Positions 48,046-56,677 of a stretch of 64,000 bases of DNA are shown here, in pieces. The stretch is from the NCBI GenBank assembly GCA_937625935.1, contig OW569346.1:372001-436000 (forward strand), in the 5' to 3' direction. The DNA is from Tetramitus jugosus (Eukaryota; Heterolobosea; Eutetramitea; Acrasida; Vahlkampfiidae). The translations under genes and the position numbers were made by a program. Each line of letters opens with the position of its first letter. The stretch's first letter is position 1. Under the pieces are notes generated by a model. It had not been told where the DNA came from. It did no database searches and saw only the letters and a program-made list of their open reading frames with translations.

Positions 48046-50247
48046 ATGAGCTCAGATTTACCATCCATGTTGCCATCTCCCAATGAGCAACTCTACTTGG
48101 ATCTAATGAGAATGTACACCAAGAGTATCATGAGTGACGTTACGCTTATTGTTCACAATAGTAACAATTTCGATCATGCTGACACCAATAACAACAATAA
48201 TCCACAACAGCAGCAACAGCAGCAGGCAGAGTCATCATCTGTTTCTTTTGCTTGTCATCGTTGTGTTTTGAGTGCGCGATGTGATTTTTTCTGTAAAATG
48301 TTCAATGGCGAAAATGAAAATGGCGCCAATTGGGCGGAGAGCGAGAGCGCTGTGGTTCACTTGACTGATATCGAGCCAGAGGACTTTAGAGTGTTGATCG
48401 AGTATTTCTATTCGGCAAAGATTAATGTGGATGCGAGCAATGCGTTTGGTGTGCTAAAGTTGGCAGATGAGTTTGGTGTTGAGCTCGTGAAACAGTATTG
48501 TGTACAATATGTGAAGAACTTGGTGACTCATGAGAATGTGTTTGATGTGCTAGAGCAGTCCATGTATCATAATTTTGAAGAATTGTATCAATTTTGTCTT
48601 TCGCATGTCGCTGTCCATGCAAAGCAGTTGTTCATGGATGGAGATCCTTCTCATTTTTGTCGCATGGACAAGATGGCAATGATGGAGGTGCTCAGGGATG
48701 ATCGTATCATGGCGCCAGAGATTGTATTGTTCTTGTCTGTGATCCAATGGGGAAAGTATCAAGTCAAATTGGCCAACAATAATCGAATTACGATGGGAGA
48801 CAACTATCAGAACAACAGGAAGAAGAAACAAGAGCTTTCAAAGAGATTAGTGCTAAGAAAGAAGCAAAGACCAACGCAGGAGATATCGATGGATTCATTG
48901 AGCGGCATGCCAACAATTTCCACATCTTCACCATGGACAGAAGGTTCAGGCTCAGTGTCTATTGGTGTAGATCGTGCGCAATATCGAGATGTAGCCCAAT
49001 TACCAATTGTGAGGAGGAGTGAATATGAGCCAATAGCGAACGGTGATTTCGACAATAGAAATGATAATAGTAACGGTAGGAGCAATCAACAGTTTGCTGA
49101 TGCAAGTAGCGGAGGGAGACAATCTCAAACTGCATCTTCAAGTCATGGAACATCGCAAATGGAGAGAGCATTGTCACCATCTGAGTTACATGTGACAACT
49201 ATTTTGAGTCGTTCACCAGCCAGCAATTCTAGATCCTCTAAGAAATCACGACGTAGGGCTCAGAGCGACATTAATGATCCTCATATACTGAGTATATCAG
49301 AGGCGAGTGAGTTTGACCACACAGCATCTGAGATGACAGACTTGAGCATCTATGATGAAGAAGAAGGAGACTTATCACCGCGAGATTCATTAACCACTGA
49401 AGATAACGGAGGTTGGGCGCCAGTGGACAGCGCTTGTCCGAGACATCTATCTAATCTACTGAACTTGACGATCATGAGTTCCTCCAGTATTATTGAGCCA
49501 TTGTCTCACTCATCTTTGCCGACAGCGTTCCATCCACCTGATATGTCACAAATCAAGAAAACATATAGTCAAATCATCGATTATGTTCAAGACAAATCAT
49601 TTGTCAAGCAATTGAGTGTAGTGGTGGCTGACTTGATGGATCTTGTTCGGTTCCCTACATTGGATCCGCATGAACTCTATGAATATGTTGAACCTAGTCT
49701 TGTTGTGCCTAAGATGATGCTTCTAGAAGCATACAGAGCTCATGCACTCTCCAATCGAATACACTCTCCTAGCAAGTCTCCCAGAGCAAAGGTGAGAGAT
49801 GGAAGTCTATTTTATAGGCCTGGTGTCCTAGAAAACGTACCAATCAAAATACTCAAGGGTTGGACCTGTATTTATCAACAGCCATATTCTCATGCCACCA
49901 CTGCTTCCATCTTTGAGCCTGCTACGAGTGGAACCAGAATAATGCTGGCAGCAAGACACAAGAATAGTAGTAGATTGGCACTTTGCGCAATGGGAAGGGT
50001 CTCTGTGGTACTGAGAGAAACGAAGGAGAATGAAACTACATATGAGAATGGTGTTTACTTTTACAATTGGAAGGGTCGTTCAGTCGGTTTCAGTGCTGAC
50101 AGTAACATTAATCTGGGAACAGCAGATTTGTCGAGCGGCTTGGAAAAGCTATCGTGGCATTTGACAGGACGTGGAGGTTACAGATGTGGAGAGTTGACCA
50201 AGTTGAACGACAGCACAGAATGGGAGAAGCTCGTGTTCTTCAGCTAA
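48046..50247 (+). CDS. BTB-BACK protein with a C-terminal beta domain
   Basis: 733 residues. The BTB fold spans about 25-165 with a Gln/Asn insertion: SDVTLIVHNS, FACHRCVLSARCDFFCKMF, EPEDFRVLIEYFYSAKINV, LADEFGVELVKQYC. A BACK-like helical part follows to about 250 (HAKQLFMDGDPSHFCRMDK, VLFLSVIQWGKY). The middle 250 residues are disordered. The end (about 590-733) is an ordered domain starting with ILKGWTCIYQQPYSH and having RIMLAARHKNSSRLALCAMG, VGFSADSNINLGTAD, LSWHLTGRGGYRCGE and ending STEWEKLVFF. That domain is a type I associate with heterolobosean BTB proteins. BTB-BACK proteins often serve as Cullin-3 substrate receptors, which is likely here. Confidence 0.78.
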   Translation: MSSDLPSMLPSPNEQLYLDLMRMYTKSIMSDVTLIVHNSNNFDHADTNNNNNPQQQQQQQAESSSVSFACHRCVLSARCDFFCKMFNGENENGANWAESESAVVHLTDIEPEDFRVLIEYFYSAKINVDASNAFGVLKLADEFGVELVKQYCVQYVKNLVTHENVFDVLEQSMYHNFEELYQFCLSHVAVHAKQLFMDGDPSHFCRMDKMAMMEVLRDDRIMAPEIVLFLSVIQWGKYQVKLANNNRITMGDNYQNNRKKKQELSKRLVLRKKQRPTQEISMDSLSGMPTISTSSPWTEGSGSVSIGVDRAQYRDVAQLPIVRRSEYEPIANGDFDNRNDNSNGRSNQQFADASSGGRQSQTASSSHGTSQMERALSPSELHVTTILSRSPASNSRSSKKSRRRAQSDINDPHILSISEASEFDHTASEMTDLSIYDEEEGDLSPRDSLTTEDNGGWAPVDSACPRHLSNLLNLTIMSSSSIIEPLSHSSLPTAFHPPDMSQIKKTYSQIIDYVQDKSFVKQLSVVVADLMDLVRFPTLDPHELYEYVEPSLVVPKMMLLEAYRAHALSNRIHSPSKSPRAKVRDGSLFYRPGVLENVPIKILKGWTCIYQQPYSHATTASIFEPATSGTRIMLAARHKNSSRLALCAMGRVSVVLRETKENETTYENGVYFYNWKGRSVGFSADSNINLGTADLSSGLEKLSWHLTGRGGYRCGELTKLNDSTEWEKLVFFS

Positions 50248-50264
50248 ACGGTTTTGCAATAAAA

Positions 50265-50336
50265 GGCTCCTACGAGACTCGAACTCGTGACCTCTGTCTT
50301 ACTAGGACAGCGCACTGCCACCTGTGCTAAGGAGCC
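50265..50336 (-). tRNA. tRNA-Thr (anticodon AGT)
   Basis: 72 nt, no intron. Acceptor stem GGCTCCT pairs with AGGAGCC, the anticodon arm is CTGTC-CTAGTAA-GACAG (anticodon AGT at the loop centre), and the T arm ACGAG-TTCGAGT-CTCGT is complete. It lies 17 bp downstream of the BTB gene stop, on the other strand. Its 5' flank holds a retrotransposon insertion. Confidence 0.95.
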
Positions 50337-50379
50337 GTTGTATTCAGTTTCTCCTTATATTTTCCTAAAGTCAATCTAA

Positions 50380-50391
50380 AAAATTTCGTTT
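50380..50391. repeat. Left target-site duplication of copy C
   Basis: AAAATTTCGTTT, repeated exactly at 50718-50729 after the A-rich tail of copy C. Confidence 0.75.
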
Positions 50392-50717
50392 CAATAAGCG
50401 GAGGAAAACAAGCAAGGAATACATGCTTGGCATGTTGGGTATTGAAACAAGGGCGCTGAAACAAGTGATCAAAGGACTGACGAAGAGTGGGATGGAGAAG
50501 AAGAAGGCAATTGTGAAGGCCCAACAATTTGTCGATCATACAAAGAGGAGGTGTGGAGGTGATGCGACGCCTCTTCACGAGTTCAAAGGAGATTGCTGGT
50601 TGCTAATGCTCTACGAGCATTTGCAACTACTTAAATCAATAGTGACGGCATTCTGCCGTCACGAAACTGATACAGAGAATCAACAAAGAAGTAAAATACA
50701 ACCAAAAAAAAAAATAC
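50392..50717 (+). mobile_element. Non-LTR retrotransposon copy C, 3' end only
   Basis: A 326-bp, strongly 5'-truncated copy. It codes the last part of the element's frame: RRKTSKEYMLGMLGIETRAL, then KKAIVKAQQFVDHTKRRC, aligned with SREFLKGMMGIETNA and ARTFVNGVKRRC of copy B. Two 3'-UTR hairpins (50605-50621 and 50642-50662) and an A-rich end (50702-50714) complete it. It is flanked by a 12-bp target-site duplication and sits 44-55 bp upstream of the tRNA-Thr gene. The protein is too diverged from B to be a recent daughter of it, so it is a separate subfamily. Confidence 0.82.
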
Positions 50718-50729
50718 AAAATTTCGTTT
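50718..50729. repeat. Right target-site duplication of copy C
   Basis: AAAATTTCGTTT, second copy of the 12-mer at 50380-50391. Confidence 0.75.
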
Positions 50730-50889
50730 GATTGTATTCAAGTTTCGATGGTTGAGTATTTCGTGGATTTGCTCTTTCGATTCTTCGCTGCACGGTTAAC
50801 TCATGTCAAGTGTGAAACACAACCAATTTCCTGCTGGCGAACAAACAAACAAACAAAAAAAAACAAACAAACAAACAACATTTCACATC

Positions 50890-52353
50890 ATGATGATGAT
50901 GACGACACTGTCTCCTGCTGTCTGGATCGGTCTCAGTATCGCACTGGCCATCACCAACCTCGCTACCCTTGCTTACTACAATAAGAACAGTCATCCAACC
51001 AATGACGTCATTCACTCTCACACCAACCATTCCGACAATCATATGAATACTACGACAAATACTACGACAACGACAACAACGACAACAAATACTAATACAA
51101 ACAATGATGATGATTCAGACAAAAAGCAAAAACACCAAAAGAACAACACTAGCCATGATGATAATGAAAATGCAATGAAAAAGGATTACGTTCCTCAATG
51201 GATGATCACTCGGAAGGACAACAACAAGAATGCGAGTGACTCGTTTCGCATCAAGTACACATTTGATGAACAAGTGTCTTTGCAATGCAAATTTCAAGTC
51301 ATTTGTCAAGATGCCATCCAATGGCTTCAACAATGTGTGACGACTCCTACTACTATTACTCCTACTACCTCTCATACTGATACTAGTCCTGATACGACTA
51401 CTACTACTACGACGTATACGAATGATGCAGTTGATAATGGTGATGAGAGTAATACTAATAATAGTAGTGACGATGATCGTATGATTTGGAAGGAGGGTTC
51501 ATTTGTGGTGACATCATTGCCCGATTACAGTGAAATTGGAATGAATGTGGAAGAGTGGAAAATTTGGTTCACGAATGCTGTGTCTCTCATTTTGGAGAAA
51601 CTTCCCGAGGGCTCCTGCGCCATCTTTTACCAAACAGATGTAAAGTTGTTGACTAAAAAGGTTTTCATGGAGGAAAAGACTTGGAAGAAGCAAAAGAAGA
51701 ACAATACCGACAACAGGAAAGGTAGTGATGAGTTGGGCTCGCAAGAGACACGAGGAGAGAATTCAAATGCGTCGTTAACTACACGAACGGAAGAAGAAGG
51801 AGAAGCAGGTAGTGTCGATGCAAACGTTGGAAACAACAAGGAAAAGTCTTATCAAAAACCAGTGACTCGATCCCTTTGTACAGAGTGGATCGATAAGAGT
51901 CGGTTGTGTTTCTTGGGTGCAGAAAAGGTGCCCAACGTGAAGGTGCTTTGGCATAAGATGATGCTTCGTGCTCCAGTGGGAACTGTTCTTATGGGACATC
52001 CTGGATACAGTCATATGATTTGCTTTGGAAAAGGCAACAATGTTTCTGATAATATTAGCCGAAGGCCATTGCCTGATATTTTGGATCGTGGTGATATGCT
52101 ATACCCGAAGGCGATGGGTATCAATGCTTGTATGCTTGCAATGATATTTTGTAAAGAAGCTGGAGCGACGACGATTATTGATCCGTTCTGTGGTAAGGGA
52201 TCTGTGCTATTGGCTGCGAATTATGTTGGGTTGGATGCGATTGGTGTCGATATTAGTGCCACTCGGTGTCGCAATGCAAAGAGTATGAGACACAACAGCA
52301 TGAAGGATTTTGTGAAGTGTGTTCAGACACGTTCATTTATGCGTCTTCAATGA
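50890..52353 (+). CDS. SAM-dependent methyltransferase of bacterial type, membrane-anchored
   Basis: 487 residues from the ATG at 50890. An in-frame ATG at 50803 is possible, but the sequence between is a CAAA-repeat leader. A hydrophobic anchor (AVWIGLSIALAITNLATLAYY) opens the protein. Thr/Asn-rich linkers follow and divide an N-terminal half (YSEIGMNVEEWKIWFTNA, then GSCAIFYQTDV) from the catalytic end: LWHKMMLRAPVGT, GHPGYSHMICF, ILDRGDMLYPKAMGINA and the SAM motif TIIDPFCGKGSVL followed by LDAIGVDIS. The same order is found in bacterial stand-alone methyltransferases of the N6-adenine/RNA type. The motif near the end is DPFCGxG; no NPPY is present. The target is unknown. It ends 31 bp from the next gene, tail to tail. 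Confidence 0.72.
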   Translation: MMMMTTLSPAVWIGLSIALAITNLATLAYYNKNSHPTNDVIHSHTNHSDNHMNTTTNTTTTTTTTTNTNTNNDDDSDKKQKHQKNNTSHDDNENAMKKDYVPQWMITRKDNNKNASDSFRIKYTFDEQVSLQCKFQVICQDAIQWLQQCVTTPTTITPTTSHTDTSPDTTTTTTTYTNDAVDNGDESNTNNSSDDDRMIWKEGSFVVTSLPDYSEIGMNVEEWKIWFTNAVSLILEKLPEGSCAIFYQTDVKLLTKKVFMEEKTWKKQKKNNTDNRKGSDELGSQETRGENSNASLTTRTEEEGEAGSVDANVGNNKEKSYQKPVTRSLCTEWIDKSRLCFLGAEKVPNVKVLWHKMMLRAPVGTVLMGHPGYSHMICFGKGNNVSDNISRRPLPDILDRGDMLYPKAMGINACMLAMIFCKEAGATTIIDPFCGKGSVLLAANYVGLDAIGVDISATRCRNAKSMRHNSMKDFVKCVQTRSFMRLQ

Positions 52354-52384
52354 AAACTTGATTTTGATACACTGAACCTTGCAT

Positions 52385-53998
52385 TTAATTCGCTAATTGT
52401 TCGCTCAATGCCCGATGATACTTCTCTAGTAGTTCTAATCGTTTCACTTCTCGTTGAGCTCCATAATTATCAGGATGTAGGTTCTTGAAGGGAGTGGGAA
52501 TAGTGTATTTCAGTTTTGGATCAGGCCGAGTTATCCTGGGTCGAAACACTTTCTCTTCCCGGTCTTTCTTTTCCTCCTCTATTTTCTTTGCTCTCTCACT
52601 CCTCTCCAAATGTTTGCTCAAGCCTCTTATAACTATGGGCCCTGATTTCGTAGGGGTCGCTCTCCTGGAGGATTTGTTCGTGGTTGGATTAAATGTACAT
52701 TCCTTCAATTCCTTCTCTTGTAACTCTTTCTTCACAATTTCCAATTTTTGTTCACGCTTCTCGTGATACTTTTCAATGTTATCTGTTGTAATTTCGGGAC
52801 TCGTTGGGTCTATGAGCTTATACTTGCGAGATTGTTCGATTGAATTCGCGACTAATGTAGGCTTAAATGTATGCTCCTTATGCCAAGCTCGCTCGCATAC
52901 ATCTGTTACATACTGTTTAACTACTTTGTTCCGGTCGTTCTTTACCAGCTCCTCTGGATCTGTCGCTTGTCCTATTTGCTTCGAGATGGGATTCAACTGC
53001 GGCTGAAATACAAATTGTTCATAGTATTCATCTCTGACAATTTGTTGCTTCTTCTCTCTCTTCTCTGAATCAACCCGGGATAAACGCTCAAATCTCTCTT
53101 CCTCTGTCTCTGCTCCCCGAAATATTGTATGAAGAACTTCAGATGTTTTGTTTATCCTTGGTTGGAACAATGTGTTCAAGTATCTGTTTTCTTTATCATG
53201 CATCTGCTGCTTATCATTTTGCTCCTTGATTTTGAAGAGCTTTTGTCTCTCAAAGAATGATGCCGCTATTAAGTCAGAATTCAACAAAATTTTCTCAGTA
53301 TTCGGATTGACATGAGGTTGGAAGGTGCATTCTTCGAACTTATCATGTAGCTGATTCTCTGTTTGTCGTTTCAGTCGTTTTTGGTTCTCCGAATACCTCG
53401 CTCTCTCATAAATATTGAACTTATCTTTCTGGTTCTTTGCAATTCTCTGGGATTCCTCCGATATTTGAGGATGGAAGGTGAGATCGACATCTAATTCTTG
53501 ATGTTTCTTCTCCAACTGTTTCAATCTCTCTTGTTTTTCCTTCAATAGGAGCATTGCTTTCTCTTCAGGTTTTAAATACTTGTCCTCATTGATAAAACGT
53601 GATGCTCTCGTCTTCGGAACAAAAGCGTACTTCGATTTCTCTTCTTCCTCTTTCTTCCTTCTTTTTGCTTCTCGTCGCTTCTCCCTTTCGACAGCTTCCA
53701 GTGCTAACCGTTCAAACAGCTCATTAGATATCTCAGACTCCGGAGATGAAGAATTTTTCTGACGGGTCGATGGATGAAACGAACATGCTTTAATTTCTTC
53801 TCTCTCTTTCCTCAACTTTTCCTGTTCTCTTCTGTTATACTCTTTCCTCTTGTTCCTAGCTAACTCTGTCAACCGATGCTCCTTATGATAATCCGAACTG
53901 CAAGCACTTCTCGTAGCTGGGGTAGTTGTGATCGTAGCTCTAATCGTAGCTCTCGGATGATATCTCCCTAATTCATTCTCCAACAAGTCGCTATTCAT
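52385..53998 (-). CDS. Coiled-coil protein with nine FxP repeats, probably flagellar
   Basis: 537 residues from the ATG at 53998. Charged coiled-coil stretches alternate with a short repeat, in order: CSFHPSTR, YAFVPKTR, LTFHPQIS, CTFQPHVN, TLFQPRIN, FVFQPQLN, HTFKPTLV, CTFNPTTN and VFRPRIT, spaced by about 40-65 residues. Each FxP core is followed by a basic helix with F.R....E-type patterns. Proteins of this repeat type are common in ciliated protists and are often annotated as axonemal or basal-body proteins. The function is inferred from style and from the neighbouring ASH-domain gene. A GGCGCGAA box lies about 50 bp upstream. There is no membrane segment. Confidence 0.6.
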   Translation of the reverse strand: MNSDLLENELGRYHPRATIRATITTTPATRSACSSDYHKEHRLTELARNKRKEYNRREQEKLRKEREEIKACSFHPSTRQKNSSSPESEISNELFERLALEAVEREKRREAKRRKKEEEEKSKYAFVPKTRASRFINEDKYLKPEEKAMLLLKEKQERLKQLEKKHQELDVDLTFHPQISEESQRIAKNQKDKFNIYERARYSENQKRLKRQTENQLHDKFEECTFQPHVNPNTEKILLNSDLIAASFFERQKLFKIKEQNDKQQMHDKENRYLNTLFQPRINKTSEVLHTIFRGAETEEERFERLSRVDSEKREKKQQIVRDEYYEQFVFQPQLNPISKQIGQATDPEELVKNDRNKVVKQYVTDVCERAWHKEHTFKPTLVANSIEQSRKYKLIDPTSPEITTDNIEKYHEKREQKLEIVKKELQEKELKECTFNPTTNKSSRRATPTKSGPIVIRGLSKHLERSERAKKIEEEKKDREEKVFRPRITRPDPKLKYTIPTPFKNLHPDNYGAQREVKRLELLEKYHRALSEQLAN

Positions 53999-54177
53999 TG
54001 TGAAATAACTCGTGTAAGTTCTGTTCAGCTTTTGGAGGGAAATTATGGCGCGAAGTGGAAAGTCAAAAGCAGCGGGATGAAACAAAAGTGAAGATTAGTC
54101 CGGTTTGAGGCACTAAATTGTTCTATAAGAGACAGTGAGAGTCATTTTGTCCATTGAAGCAACACCAACTTGTTGAT

Positions 54178-54876
54178 TCACGAAGGAACAACCTTCAATT
54201 GATTGATAGTTATAATACAGTTACCCTTGATAAACATTTGTCGCACGAATTTTGTTCTAGGGACGTAGACCTTCACAGATCTTTTCCTATTCCTGAATTT
54301 GTGTTCTGCTTTGTCTGATATGTGTTTCTGTTTTCTGTACTGGATTTCCAACTCGGAATACTCGTGGGTCACATCTTTGAGCATGACGTTCAGGTGCTTA
54401 TCAAATGCTATTAACTCACCCGTACAGATGTCTCTTGGAGCTCCGTTTTCAATTTGCTTTTGGGTACTAGTCATCCATACTCGTATCCGGCGTGCATCGT
54501 CACCACACGGCAACGCCATGCATTGGGACAAAAGCTGGAGGGGTCCCTTGCCATATTTCTGCTTGAGTCGATTCTCATATTCAATTCTCATGACTTCTCG
54601 TTCTCTAGCTGATTCATCTTCTCTGTTTGCTACCTGCTGTGCCGCGGTTGTAGTTGGCCGGTCAACCGAGCGCTTCTCCGCTTTGCTCCTTGTTTTTTTC
54701 TTTTTCTGGCTTCTTGAAAGCGAAGGCAACACAGCAGCGGGATCATTCAACAAGATTTCACAATGGATCAGTGAATCAAGTGGCTGTGCATTCTTGACCG
54801 GTGGTGTGCACGATGGATCGTTCAAAGCTTTGCTGGGACTGAAGAACTGGCCAGAGAAATCCAATTCGTTATTCAT
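54178..54876 (-). CDS. LSM11-like Sm protein of a U7-type snRNP
   Basis: 232 residues from the ATG at 54876. After a basic low-complexity leader, residues about 110-232 form a split Sm fold: GPLQLLSQCM, RIRVWMTSTQKQI, then ICTGELIAFDKHLNVMLKDV (Sm1), a 35-residue insertion, VYVPRTKFVRQMFIKGNCII (Sm2). The Sm1 pattern with GxLxAFDKHxNxxLxDV and the long Sm1-Sm2 spacer match LSM11, the U7 snRNP subunit that helps cut histone pre-mRNA in animals. Ordinary SmD2 has a different ending. The N-terminal FLASH-binding helix of animal LSM11 is not evident. It could be an LSM11-like protein of another snRNP. Confidence 0.68.
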   Translation of the reverse strand: MNNELDFSGQFFSPSKALNDPSCTPPVKNAQPLDSLIHCEILLNDPAAVLPSLSRSQKKKKTRSKAEKRSVDRPTTTAAQQVANREDESAREREVMRIEYENRLKQKYGKGPLQLLSQCMALPCGDDARRIRVWMTSTQKQIENGAPRDICTGELIAFDKHLNVMLKDVTHEYSELEIQYRKQKHISDKAEHKFRNRKRSVKVYVPRTKFVRQMFIKGNCIITINQLKVVPS

Positions 54877-54951
54877 CTTCAACAAATGTTGTTTTTTAGG
54901 TTCCAAGGCGGCACAATTCTTTTGATTGTCGTTTTTTTACAGAAACACAAC
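54877..54951. promoter_or_regulatory. 75-bp bidirectional promoter
   Basis: Only 75 bp separate the start codons of the LSM11-like gene and the CFAP221-like gene, so the two must share control sequence. The stretch has a T-run (54931-54937) but no TATA box. Confidence 0.5.
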
Positions 54952-56505
54952 ATGGAAGAGGAACTGAACATTGAAACGAGTGGCGAGAAGAAAAATGATT
55001 TTACGGGTGAATCCCATGCGTTTGAAGCTGTTCCGAAAGTAGTCTTCGTAGAGTATGATACTCTTGATAGGACCTACAAGCGTCATGTGAAGCTTGTGAA
55101 TCGGTCAAGGAAGCCCCAGAGACTTCATTTAGTGACTCCCAAATGTTCCAATTGGCAAGTTTCTTATGTCAAGAGTGGGATGATCGCTGTGGGAATGCAT
55201 GAAGATGTTCTCATTGAGTTCAAGCCGCGCAAGCTGAAGATTTATCAGCAAGAGTTTACAGTGTTGAGTGAAACCGATTCCTTTGTCGTACAAATGATTG
55301 CTAATCCAGTTGGTGATGAACCTCATACGATTACTACTGTCAAGGATATGAAGAGTAGAGCTAGACCATCGACGATAAACAACATAGAGGGAATTGTGAC
55401 AAAACTACCGAATAGAATCGATTTCGGTACCTGCCTATTGAACAGTGAATCAATTAAGCGAATTAGATTTGGCATGAACTTGCCTATTGATTACAAATTT
55501 AGGATTGAAATACACAAGCAGAATATGAACTTTATGATTGAGCCGATGAGTGGAATAATCCCCTCCAAAGGCTTTATTGATATCCATGTGACTTTCAAAC
55601 CAATATCGCTCCATACGAGTTTTATGGAGTTTCACTTGGTGGTGGAGAAAGAGTATTCTCCTGTCCAGAGTTGTTCTGTTGTGGGTTCAGTTACTGAGTT
55701 CGATTCTTCTCAGTTGACGAACCGTGTCATACAGCAGAATTTGGATCTTACTATAAGAACTCGGAGAGATTTAAGAATTCATGACGAGTTAGTTGGGGTA
55801 AAACGGAAGAAAGAATTGAAAAAGCATCTGGATGCGCTGGATGAACCAACAACCATTCAGACAACCCATAGATTTAGAAGTGGATCAGCAGGTTCTCTTT
55901 CATCTTCAAGAACGAAAATATCTCATCTGGGGCTGAGAAGCAAAAAGTGGGGAACAACATTAAACGAAGAACAACAGAGAAAGATACGAGATAGGAGGGA
56001 AAAGGAGTCGGATTTAAAACTGAGTGCTGCAAGGTATTCAGAGGATCAGAAAAGAAAAGAAACAAAATGGCAAGAATGTTTGGGAGAAACTCTATTAACT
56101 CAGGAGTACATGAATGAGCTGATTTCTGAAAGGGAGGGTCAAATTTCAAGAGATTTCCTGTTGAAAAGAGAAGTGGCAAGGGAAAGAAAGATCACCGAGG
56201 CAAATCCGAACGACAAGGTACTGATAGATGTCGGTCAGAGAAAGGAAATATTGAACCAGATGCTGTCTAAAGACTTGATCTTCCAAATTGACTCTCCCTC
56301 TGTCATGGACATCGGACCCGCTATGTCATTAAGACACGAAGGATCCACAACAAAGGAACCAGAGAAGGAGGCGATCAATTGGACTGCCCTTTTAAAGCAA
56401 GTTAGTGATAAGGTTTCTCCCTTTGCTGAGATACCAATAAGAAAAAGAATCTGGGGAAGCCACCGGGACAAATTTTCGATGGATCTTTGGAATTCATCAC
56501 AATAG
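54952..56505 (+). CDS. ASH-domain ciliary protein, CFAP221 (PCDP1)-like
   Basis: 517 residues from the ATG at 54952. Two immunoglobulin-like ASH/MSP-type domains are visible: about 25-125 (YKRHVKLVNRSRKPQRLHLV, EFKPRKLKIYQQEFTV) and about 145-250 (LPNRIDFGTCLLNSESIKRI, EPMSGIIPSKGFIDIHVTF). Coiled coil follows. This order, and the DFGTCLLN block followed by the IPSKGFxDIxVTF strand, resembles CFAP221, which sits in the C1d projection of the central-pair apparatus and binds calmodulin. Naegleria relatives build flagella on demand, so a ciliary gene fits. The exact orthology is not secure; other ASH proteins are possible. Confidence 0.6.
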   Translation: MEEELNIETSGEKKNDFTGESHAFEAVPKVVFVEYDTLDRTYKRHVKLVNRSRKPQRLHLVTPKCSNWQVSYVKSGMIAVGMHEDVLIEFKPRKLKIYQQEFTVLSETDSFVVQMIANPVGDEPHTITTVKDMKSRARPSTINNIEGIVTKLPNRIDFGTCLLNSESIKRIRFGMNLPIDYKFRIEIHKQNMNFMIEPMSGIIPSKGFIDIHVTFKPISLHTSFMEFHLVVEKEYSPVQSCSVVGSVTEFDSSQLTNRVIQQNLDLTIRTRRDLRIHDELVGVKRKKELKKHLDALDEPTTIQTTHRFRSGSAGSLSSSRTKISHLGLRSKKWGTTLNEEQQRKIRDRREKESDLKLSAARYSEDQKRKETKWQECLGETLLTQEYMNELISEREGQISRDFLLKREVARERKITEANPNDKVLIDVGQRKEILNQMLSKDLIFQIDSPSVMDIGPAMSLRHEGSTTKEPEKEAINWTALLKQVSDKVSPFAEIPIRKRIWGSHRDKFSMDLWNSSQ

Positions 56506-56677
56506 TGAGATAAATCATGATGAGTTTGCAGAATTGAATCTTTGGAGACTCAATTTCGAGATAATTGGTTTTTCATGGCCTTTTACCGACTCTCGATGCA
56601 CGATGTGGAGATTGTAAAGCAAGTTGTATTGTTATTTTCACTTAACTGAAGGGGAGAACGGCACTTCAATTGTGTTG

